From: Adiantum capillus-veneris
Lineage: Eukaryota; Streptophyta; Polypodiopsida; Polypodiales; Pteridaceae
Length of the DNA stretch: 64,000 nucleotides
Reading direction: 5' to 3'
NCBI GenBank assembly: GCA_014529385.2
Contig: CM043942.1
Coordinates: forward strand, 50,904,774 to 50,968,773
Both the position numbers and the translations under genes were made by a program. Under the pieces are notes generated by a model, which saw only the letters and a list, made by a program, of their open reading frames with translations, did no database searches and was not told the DNA's origin. Shown here piece after piece: positions 39,525 through 49,600 of the stretch. Numbering within the stretch: position 1 is the first letter of the stretch; each line of letters begins with the position of its first letter.

Positions 39525-40691
39525 ATGCAAGTGCAATACAAAGCCTCTACATCAAAAGCCAAACCATCAACAAAACAATGGAAACCCAAGCAAAAAGTCT
39601 ATCAACCGAAGTTTCCATCGCCCGAAAGTCTCCAAAGGAAGTCAAAACAGGTCAACCAAGTGCTAGTATCCAAAGCACAGATTAAAGTTAATGATCCAAT
39701 TTGGATACAATCACAGGAACAACCTCAACAAGAAAAGGTAACAGGATGGATCACATCAAGCGAGTCAATTATTGCACAAGGCTACAAGAAAGGAAATTCA
39801 GATGTTTGGGTCAACAAGCCCAAGATAACAGCTTGGCGATATCCATCCCATGACAACCACTCAGTTAGGAATCAACAAAGCCGTCAACGTCAATCACATA
39901 ACTCAACCAAGAGAAAGGACAAGTACAAAAAGCAAAAGAGAAGGTCTTCCACTGGACAAACCATACGACAAGTCTGGGTAATGAAATCAGAATTCTACCA
40001 GACTACCCAACAAAGTCAAGTGAAGATCACCTCCAAGCAAGTCCAAAGATTCATTCCAGTCAAGTTACTCGAAGCACAAGGATTCTATGAGGGTAACTTT
40101 CAAATCTGGTTACCTAAGGTAGTAGCTTATCAAGGAATCACCAAGGAAAATCAAGAAACATCAAGAAATGAAGAGCAGCCACCCGCTACACCCAAGAGTA
40201 CTACAACCTATAGATGGATCCCTTGTCAATTACTACAAGAGCAAGGCTTTTACAAAAGTAACAGCCATATTTGGAAATTAAAGAAAAGGTACCATCAAGT
40301 CAAAGAAGAAACAAGGCAAGTGGCAAAGGACATCACACCAGGCCCAAGAACAATGTGGGTTCCAAAATCCGCGATTGAGGCTCAACAACAAGAAAGATAC
40401 ACAACTCCTTTACAGCCTCTTAACAACAAAAAGAAAGCAACGGTAAATGCGGAGGTCATAATTTTGAAGAACACTATCTGGAAGAAGAAGACTTCATCAA
40501 CCATTGCTTCAACATCAATACCTGTCTCATCAAGCGACCACAATTTGCTACCAAGGAATGAAGAGCAGATATATGCCAATGTATTGGACAAAATGGCATC
40601 TCAAACAGAAACTAACGAGAAAGGCCTAAACATCAAAAGCATATGGAATTGGATTTCAGGCCACGATCAGGTAAGTCCAAGTCGCCATTAA
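39525..40691 (+). CDS. basic repeat protein with W-I-P...QGFY...N..IW units
   Basis: This 388-codon frame is rich in Lys, Gln, Ser and Thr and contains at least three units of a ~21-residue motif: about residues 75-95 (GWITSSESIIAQGYKKGN), 176-195 (FIPVKLLEAQGFYEGNFQIW) and 231-250 (WIPCQLLQEQGFYKSNSHIW). Partial units lie near 150 (QVWVMKSEF) and 278 (WVPKSAIEAQ). Each pairs a hydrophobic helix with a Q-G-aromatic turn and a terminal I-W. The basic composition suggests binding of nucleic acid or of gag. I know of no named domain with this pattern. The ORF is the last in the element, where other plant LTR elements sometimes carry extra ORFs. Confidence 0.55.
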   Translation: MQVQYKASTSKAKPSTKQWKPKQKVYQPKFPSPESLQRKSKQVNQVLVSKAQIKVNDPIWIQSQEQPQQEKVTGWITSSESIIAQGYKKGNSDVWVNKPKITAWRYPSHDNHSVRNQQSRQRQSHNSTKRKDKYKKQKRRSSTGQTIRQVWVMKSEFYQTTQQSQVKITSKQVQRFIPVKLLEAQGFYEGNFQIWLPKVVAYQGITKENQETSRNEEQPPATPKSTTTYRWIPCQLLQEQGFYKSNSHIWKLKKRYHQVKEETRQVAKDITPGPRTMWVPKSAIEAQQQERYTTPLQPLNNKKKATVNAEVIILKNTIWKKKTSSTIASTSIPVSSSDHNLLPRNEEQIYANVLDKMASQTETNEKGLNIKSIWNWISGHDQVSPSRH

Positions 40692-41920
40692 ACTTACATG
40701 GCATAAGAGTCTAGAGTCGGGCAGCTAAGCCACTAAATGAGCGAAGTGTCAGACCCAAGCTTCAAGTTAATATTTTTATGTGGTCTATGAGTCTAGCTAA
40801 CAGGTATAAGCTCAAGCTGGAGAGTTGAGCATACATAAAGTCATGTCGCTCATGCTGGAAGAGGTGAGCATAAGAGTCAAAGTCCATATAATATATAAGG
40901 TGGAGAAGACAAAGTAGTCCCCCCAAAAAAAAAAAAACACTCACGCACTTGACACAGTGAGGAAGAGTGGAGAAACCTCGATAGCAAAAACCCTTCTTGT
41001 GAGTAGTGAAAGCTTTTGAAGCACTCATGCTATATGTTTTGCTTACTACACTAACTCCATGAAGAACCCATCAATACTCTTCTCTCGCACCGCATCTTGT
41101 TTAACATGCATAACTCTGTGCAAGCATATAGATGTCCCATCATTGGATATATGCATTAGGCACTCTTTTTTATTCCACCCATGCGCTTACACAAACAAAT
41201 GACAATGACCAAGCGGAAACAGGTTTTATGAGCCTTTGCTCAACAACAATGACTCGGACTTCAAGCTACTAACACTTATCCATGTATATCAAGCCCATAC
41301 TAGTAGCCATATAGCCATATGTACTTTAACTCAGCATAACTCTATAACATCAGAACCTAAGTACATATAGCCTCGTATTTAATTATGACTAAAGACATTT
41401 TTTCCCACTGGGTTTTTCCCTTTAGTCTTATCCAGGTATCCAAGACCTTCATTTTGTATATACGCTACATTTTACTTTTACTCTTTTATTTTTTATAACA
41501 ACAAAAACAAGAAGAACCACGATATCCCCACACTACTAATTGCAAATCTACTGACAAGTCAAAAGGGAGAGGCAAAAGAAAAACAACTTGACAAAGCTTC
41601 AAGTCAACTTACAGGTACGACTTCCAGATAACAACCACAGGAAAAGCAAACTAGAGCTACAATGACAACGACCTACTGCACCAACAAGTCGATACAACCT
41701 CATGCAATTCAAGATACGACAACCAATCAAAGGGGGAGAGTTCCAGGCTTCAGATACACTACAGGTAAAACTTCAAGGAAGCTTTAACATCACGCAAAGC
41801 AACCAACTGTAGAAGAGGCTGCCACAACAACTTCAACCAACACCAAGACATCAAGAACTCATCAAGGCCAGCAAAGACATAGGGTCTTGTCGGGGATGAC
41901 AAGAATTCGGAGGGGGAGAG
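40692..41920 (+). other. 3' untranslated region and polypurine tract of the gag-protease element
   Basis: No gene is present. It holds a poly-A run near 40925, TTTTTTCCCACTGGG near 41399 (shared with 15595), and a CAAC-rich stretch. It ends in CGGAGGGGGAGAG (41908-41920), the polypurine primer site directly before the 3' LTR. Confidence 0.65.
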
Positions 41921-42850
41921 TGTTGAAAGAACGCCCTTTCAACAACGTTTCCATAAAGATTCCATTAAAGATTCCTCAAAGATTCTGTAAAGATTCCACA
42001 TGAAGATGGTGATGAAGTAATGAAGATGAAGATGGATGCTGCAACATGAAGATACATGTTCATGGACGTCATCGAATATCCAGTTATTATTATTTTGAGC
42101 CATTATGGCCACTTTTGTAATGTTTACGGGAACCTCATATTTTAAATCGGCACTTGTATTTTGGCCGTAGATGCTTGTATAATGAGTAAAGGCAACTCAG
42201 TTTCTTGTAATTAAGCTCTGTAGAAGCCTAGGGACAATTCAGTTCATTTGGCCGGACATTAGGTTTGAAGGCTTTGTATATAAGCTGAAACCTAAGGCTT
42301 TGTAAAAAACACATTACGTTATCTCAATAAATATACAGTCGTGGGTTCTGCAGCACACAGTAGTGAGCTTCACGCACACACACCATCGTGCACACTAACC
42401 ACATTGCAGATATGAGAGTAGGAGCGTGTTAGCATCGAGGAGCTCTCCGCGTCGACGCAAGCAATGCAAGCCGAGGACCACATCGCGAGCCTGCCTGCTA
42501 CGAGCTATATTTGGTCATAAGAACCTCAAACGACATCCGTTCTGAATGATCGAGTAGTCGTTAGAATCAGGGCGAGAAGCTCTTCGTGTTGATGTCTTTG
42601 TAGATCAATTCCGGACACTTTGGAAATTGCTGTTTTGAGTCTATCGCGACAGCGAATAGAGGTCTTACAGTTATGGTTTTCAGAGTTTAGGTGTTTGGCC
42701 ACATAGGATATGTCCTTGTGAGTCTTGCCCTCCGATTTCGAGTCATTCCGATATGATTTGAGACTGTTTCGATCTTGTAGTGTTTCGTAGGATGCGTTGT
42801 CTGTTTCTTTGCTTTATGGTAGTGTTGTGGTAGGATTAGTGACTGTAGTT
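41921..42850 (+). repeat. 3' LTR of the gag-protease element (right edge uncertain)
   Basis: It starts TGTTGAAAG directly after the polypurine tract. AAGATTCC words repeat in its first 80 bases. An AATAAATATA polyadenylation-like signal lies near 42329. One copy of the GAGTCTATCGCGA motif lies at 42637. No second copy exists in the window to fix the end. Confidence 0.5.
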
Positions 42851-43128
42851 GTTCGTGTCTAGCTCAGGGTTGACAACCCAAAGATTGCCTCCATGCCCTA
42901 GTCGGGTCAGCTACGTCCTCGGATTGAAAATTTGTTGGTCTGTGTTCTCGCTGTGCTCCATCGTCCGTTGCGGCGTACCCGCTAACAGAGATCAAGACCA
43001 CCGGGTCAAAATCTCATCTTTATTGGTCAAATTCTATATGGGTAGACACATAAGTGCACTCCCAGGTGTACATGGCAATGCATGTAGCGGGCAAAACCCC
43101 TTTGCCTCTTTTAGTTCCATAGTTTCTT
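42851..43128. other. short gene-free stretch
   Basis: This is either the last part of the LTR or CACTA sequence between two insertions. No feature is seen. Confidence 0.3.
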
Positions 43129-43747
<619 letters not shown>

Positions 43748-44460
43748 TTTCCCAAATGCTAATTGGGATGTCAAGATTGTGTTATTTAACTCTTTTAAGG
43801 CTCAATTTGTCGTTAGTTTAGATGTGATGTCAACATTCTACCTATTATTTTTATTTTCCTACTTAATAATCTATAATAAAACCACTAATGTAAGTTACAG
43901 CAAAAGGATTTGGAATCAATAAATGCTTTTAAAACTTTAATCAAGGCTTTTAAAGATGGCATCTTAAAAGAAGAGGTATCCAACAACACCCAATAAGATG
44001 GCTTCTAAGCTATATAGGTTTATTGCACCAATATCAAATGTTCTTATAATATCAATGACCTTAATTTTCTTGTATAGCAAAGTACTAAGTCTTTACTTTG
44101 CATCACTATCAAATACCAATTACACCATAACTAACATTTAGCAATTGGAAAATCTTAACAATACTATAGAGTACCCTATGGCCCTAAGACCATAAGATGC
44201 CACATATGGCACTTATAGTGCCATTTGATATATTTTGTGTCCTATAATTTAACATGAGACACTTATAGAAATAAAATGTCTTAACTTTGCAACACTATCA
44301 AGTTTTAATTACATTTTAATATTGTATAATAGAACCATAACTAATATTTAGCAATTAGAAAACCTAAATAGTAATATTAAAGTATCCTATGGTCCTAAGA
44401 TTATAACATCCTACTTATGGCACTATATCTCTTTTGTGACCGTAAGTTATTACATGAGAC
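43748..44460. other. AT-rich non-coding left arm of the inverted-repeat transposon
   Basis: There is no convincing ORF. Internal near-repeats occur: blocks with GCAATT(G/A)GAAAA, CCTATGG(C/T)CCTAAGA and CATGAGACACTTA appear twice, about 240 bases apart (near 44140-44265 and 44350-44470). This is a degenerate subterminal duplication. Confidence 0.5.
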
Positions 44461-44574
44461 ACTTACATAAATATAACTTTATAGTTTTAAGTACTGTCAT
44501 AAAATCTAATATCTAACACTTACATAAATATAACTTTATAGTTTTAAGTACTGTCATAAAATCTAATATCTAAC
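44461..44574. repeat. 57-bp tandem duplication straddling the LTR edge
   Basis: ACTTACATAAATATAACTTT begins both units (44461 and 44518). Each unit contains 34 bp of flank plus the first 23 bp of the LTR (TGTCATAAAATCTAATATC...), so the duplication arose after the LTR element inserted. Confidence 0.9.
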
Positions 44575-46188
44575 CAACCCAAATGATTTTCTCATATTAA
44601 ATTGATCACTTAATGTGGGAGAATAAACGGGAACAAGTGTTAAGATATAGATATGTGCTTATAGATCTATCTCAACACAGGGCCAATAGTAAAGGGGCCC
44701 AAATGGGAGATGGTCTATCAAGAGCAAGGCTAACCAATGGAGCATAATACCTTAGGGTTAGCTTCATTGAAGACCTCTAATAATGTGTGTAAAAGTCCTT
44801 TGACCTTAGGTAAGCTAGGGCTAAGCTTGAGGTGGGAACCCGGCCCAAACTCGAGGTGCTTGTCGTGCTTGTCCTGCTTGAGGTGCTTGTCATGCTTGAG
44901 GTGCTTGATTAAGATGCTTGAGGTGCTTGACTGGCTCCATGCTTGAGGTGCTTGACTTGGTGCATGATTAAGGTGCTTGAGGTGCCTTGAGAAGCTTGCC
45001 TGAGATGCTTGTGGGAACACCCCCTACTTCAAGTGCTTAGTCATGCTTGATGACTAAGGGGCTTGCTCATCCAAAGTCAAAAAGATCCCTACAAGGAGGG
45101 GGGCGAGCCTACAAGGGGGGGGGGGGGATGAGAGAGAACACACACACACACACACACACACACAAGGGAAGCCCCAGCTTGAAGAGGCAGCAAGGACACT
45201 TGTCAAGTTCCTCCTCATGTTGCCCTCATGATGTGCCTGAAACCTATTGGTTGGCCATCCAAGGGGTCCAATGATAATAAAGGATATTTAATTAATTGAT
45301 TTTGCATTTATCAAGTCCTCTCTCTCAAAGGGGAAAGGGGAACACTTGTCCCAAGGCTATCCCTGTTGCTTGTAATGGCTCCTGCTTGTGATTGGCTAGG
45401 CCTGGAGGGGCCCAATGAGCTTCAAGCATGAGCCACAAAAGCGGGTCGACCCAAGCAAGCTAGGGGGGTGCTTAGGGGGTATACTCACCCACACACACTC
45501 ACAAACACTCTCATTGTGTACTATGCAAAGTGCAAGAGCTGCCTCTCTTTCTCCAAGCAAGTAGAGGTTGAGAGCCTACACCAACACTCTTGGCTATGGA
45601 GTGCAAATCCATCCAAGATCCATGCTTCAATGCTTGAGCTTGCCATCTATTTCTTCTTCATTACTATGCTATTATGTATGCTAGCACAAGAGTTATGATA
45701 AGTGAGGAACTAGCTCTTTCTCGTATGAAATGTTTCTTCTTCCTCTTCCCTACCCTCATTCCCTGCTAGCTCTCTCCACCTTCGAAGGTGTTTGAGGTCT
45801 TGGGACTGAGGCTTGGTATAGTTAAAGCTTTCTTCAAGTTTAGGTTATGCTATGATGGTGATGCATGAAGCTTTCCATCTTCATTGCTTCACCTGGGTCA
45901 CAAGGAACACAAAGAATGTATTGTAACAAGTCTCTCTTTATGGGAGAAATCATAATACAAATGCCTATTGGAGGGGGGACCGGCTCCATATAAATCCGGT
46001 CCTCAACTGTTGTCATGTTCTCTAAATTCTCTCTCTTGCAAAAGTATTGTCTATGCCAAGTTAACTAATTTCTATGATTATGTTGCTATCTTCAATTATG
46101 TCAACCCACTATGCTCACAAAATCATTTCTTGAAAGTACTCTCATTAAATTCCGCTACTCTCAAATTGAATAGGAAAATTCCATTACA
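44552..46188 (+). repeat. 5' LTR of the chromovirus
   Basis: The repeat is 1637 bp, begins TGTCATAAAATC and ends TTCCATTACA. It contains a GAGGTGCTTG minisatellite (about 44850-45010) that is much shorter in the 3' LTR, and a (CA)n tract near 45141. A 76-codon frame at 45468-45698 recurs in the other LTR only because the LTRs are copies. Confidence 0.92.
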
Positions 46189-46189
46189 T

Positions 46190-46201
46190 TGGTATCAGAG
46201 C
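46190..46201 (+). other. primer binding site for initiator tRNA-Met
   Basis: TGGTATCAGAGC lies one base after the LTR. It is the standard complement of the 3' end of plant initiator tRNA-Met, which primes minus-strand synthesis in many plant Ty1 and Ty3 elements. Confidence 0.95.
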
Positions 46202-46602
46202 ATTTGGTTTCTCTTTTCTTGCTTAAGAAGAGAGGTCCTTAAGTAGCCTATAAATGGTTGATGTTGTTAATTATAATAGAGTAAGTGGAAATGGGATCTA
46301 ATATCGGTTTTGTTAAGCCTACTATGTGGGGGATGGTGCACACCTCGGGAGCTTTGGACTTAATAATGGAGTCATTTTAGACTTGCCTACGGCTTTACCA
46401 TTATTGAGCCATAAAAAGTCCGAAAGGAGCTAGCCCTTGGCAACTCTGCTATGTTAGACCTACTCCTCTACTCTCTATAATTAACCACTTTGAGCTGTGG
46501 GTGTAGATACTTAAGAGCCGATTTTCAAAGGCTAAGAGGAGTGGCAACTAAGGTTTTGTATTGCCAAAGCATACACTAAGTATAAACATAAATTTTGTTA
46601 AC
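46202..46602 (+). other. leader between primer site and gag
   Basis: About 400 non-coding bases, presumed to hold packaging signals as in related elements. No specific motif is seen. Confidence 0.6.
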
Positions 46603-49600
46603 ATGGCTGACAATAATCAAGAGAGTAGAATGAACATTGATAGCTTTGATTTTGCACATGAAGGTGCTAATGATGATGCTCCCATGTTTGTGAATTATCT
46701 CGTCACTAGGTTGCAACAAGCTATGGGCAACCCTGTTTTGCAAGCCGAAGTTACTCAACAACTTCGTGCTGATGGAATTTCCCTTCCTCTCCCAGAGGAG
46801 AGAGATCTTAGGAGGCCTCTTGAAGAGACCCCCAAAAGAAGACTCTCTCCCATTCGAGAGGAGGAATCCAAAGAGAAAGAAAGCAATGACAGTCTAAGTT
46901 CTTCTGAAGATGTGGCTCCACGAAGACGACGGTCTAGACGATCGCCTACTCCTCCCAAGAGGAAAAGAGCAACCCATAGTCCTTCTCCTCATCACTCTGA
47001 AAGGCAAGAGAGGAAACAAAGGAAGAAAAGGGCTAGGAAGAGGTCACCCTCTTCTCCTTCTTCTTCACCTTCCTCCTCTTTCGATGAAAGTTATGGCTAT
47101 TCTCCTAGAGAATACAAGAGGGGAGGACATCGCAAATCATTTCCTGCATGGCGAAGGTCACAAAAGCTAAAGAAGTTCAAGGAGGGAGGAAAGAGTATCT
47201 CTTTTCTCACCTATGATGGCACCTTTGGTGCTACCGACAAAGTGTTGGCCTTCATCCAGCAATTTGATGCGGCCTTTGGGGACGAGGGCTTCACAGAGTC
47301 CTCCAAGCTACGCCATGTAGCTATGCACTTCCAAAAATCAGCTCGTCAATGGTGGGCTAGCCTTCGTGGCAATGGAGAAGCCCCAAAGACATGGAAAACT
47401 CTACGAGTTTCCATCATGAAGCAATTTCTTCCAAGTGATACTAAAGATAAAGTTCTTACCGAATGGCGCAGCTTGAAGCTTCTCTCTCATGAGTCTATCA
47501 ACAAGTATGTAGACAAGTTTTGGTATTTACATCTCAAAGCTACTGTCTTTCAAAAGATAGACTTTGCCGAGCAAAGACAGCAATTCTGTGCGGGATTACC
47601 TGAAGAGATGGCCGAATACATCAACTCTCAACGGCCCAGTACTATTACCGAAGTAATCCACCACACCATGGTTGCTTCACGCATCAATTTCCATCAAGGG
47701 GCTAGACGTAATGTCAAGCCCATGGAAAACAAAGATAAAAATGATGCAAAGGGGAAATCCAATGCTCAAAATAATTCCCAAGGCACTTCCAACAACAACA
47801 ATAACAACAACAACAATCGGTCCAAGGAGAAGGGAGTTTACAAAGGTAAAAACAAACTCTCTCCTGAAGAGCTTGAAGCTTTTCGCAAGGACCATAAGTG
47901 TTTCAAGTGTGGGGAGCAAGGACATGGCTATCGTTCTTGCCCCAAGAAGAATACTCGCAATGAGACTCCTAGGGCTTCCACCATCGAAGCTCCAAAAGAG
48001 GATGCTCATTGCAAAGGATCATCACTTTCCTATGCGTGGGGAAAGGTAAGAGAGCATGATGCCTTCATCTTGTTTGACCCAGGCTCTACTCTCAACTTCA
48101 TATCAATAGAGTTGGCCACCAAGTTGGGAATTCAAGCTTTTGAGATGGGAGATATAGTAACAGCTGATGCAGCTTTCAAGGGACAACAAGCCTCCGTTAC
48201 TCCCTTGATTGGGAAGTTGAGGCTTCATGTCCAAAGCTATGTCGACAAAGAAGACTTCTTCATCTCTCCTCTCCAACATCAGGATGTTATCCTAGCGGCA
48301 CCATGGTTTGATCACATGGCTGCAAACATGAAGTTCCCTGAAAGGAGAATTTACTTCACCTACAGGGTAAAGAACATGTATATAGATGCTAGTGAGCGCG
48401 ATCGCACTATTCCACTTGTAAATCCTCTTTCTTTTGATAAATCAATGAAGAGCTCTGTTTCTGCATACATGATTTTCTATGTCAAAGAGTCTCTAAAAGC
48501 TAATAATGTTTCATCAACTGAAAATGATAGGAATCAAGAAGAGTTAGACTTGTCTACTTTTCTAAAAGGATTCCAAGATGTGTTCATCGATGATATCCCT
48601 ATGGACCTACCTCCAAAACGAGGGGATGATGACCATCGTATTGAGCTCCTTCCAGGAAGCTCACCGCCTAACAAACCTCCTTATCGAGTCTCACAAGCTC
48701 AACAAGAGGAGATTATGAGGCAAGTACAGGAATTGGTAGACAAAGGGATGCTGAGGCCTAGTTCCTCTCCCTTTTGTTCTCCAGTCCTTTTAGTGCAAAA
48801 GAAAGATGGTACATACCGTATGTGTGTGGACTATCGAGCACTAAACCATATCACTATCAAAAACAGATTTCCCGTGCCTCGGGTAGAAGATCTGTTTGAT
48901 AAGCTACAAGGCTCTACCTACTTCAGTAGGATTGACCTTAAGAGTGGCTATCATCAAATAAGGATAGTGGATGAAGATATCCTAAAGACCGCGTTTCGCA
49001 CAACATTTGGTCTTTATGAATATCTAGTCATGCCTTTTGGCTTGACTAATGCACCAACTACTTTCAATCGTCTCATGGAGAAAATTTTTAGACCATATCG
49101 TAAATTCACTGGAGTGTTCTTTGATGATATCATCATCTACTCCAAGTCTTTGGAGGAACATAAGAAACATCTCCAAGTGATTTTTCAAGCCTTGAGGGAG
49201 AACAAACTTTTTCTCAACCAAAAGAAAAGTGAATTCTTCCTTCAAGAGATTCAATATCTAGGTCATATTATCTCTCACGATGGTATTCGTAAGGATCCAT
49301 CAAAGTTAGAGGTAATAAAATCATGGCCTAACCCAAGGAATCTACATGAGCTAAGAAGATTTATTGGTATGTGTGCATACTATAGACGCTTCATAGAAAA
49401 ATTCTCTCAAGTAGCAGGACCACTACACGACTTAACAAAGAAGAACATTAAGTTTGTATGGACTGCTAAGGAGCAAAATGCTTTTGAAAAACTCAAAGAG
49501 AAGCTTACTTCCCAACCAGTCCTCGTGCTTTCGGATCTCTCAAAGCCATTTGAGGTCCAATGTGATGCTTGTGGTGATTGCCTTGGAGCGGTTTTGCTTC

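Larger units (their letters stand above)
31877..42850 (+). mobile_element. gag-protease LTR retroelement derivative without visible reverse transcriptase
   Basis: The plus-strand parts are the palindrome array, gag-like ORFs (34082-36505), a retropepsin-like region (36699-37340), two further ORFs (38181-39509, 39525-40691), a long 3' untranslated part with TTTTTTCCCACTGGG, a polypurine tract (41908-41920) and a 3' LTR starting TGTTGAAAG at 41921. I find no reverse transcriptase, RNase H or integrase. No matching 5' LTR is present, so the left edge is uncertain. The right edge (about 42850) is also an estimate. An unrelated solo LTR interrupts it at 37328-38100. It is broken in several places or is non-autonomous by design. 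It lies between the CACTA's TNP2 gene and the inverted-repeat transposon. Confidence 0.65.

Noticed and set aside
45468-45698. 76-codon ORF conserved at 56733-56963
   Set aside because: Conserved only because the two sites are the paired LTRs of one element; no motif is present.
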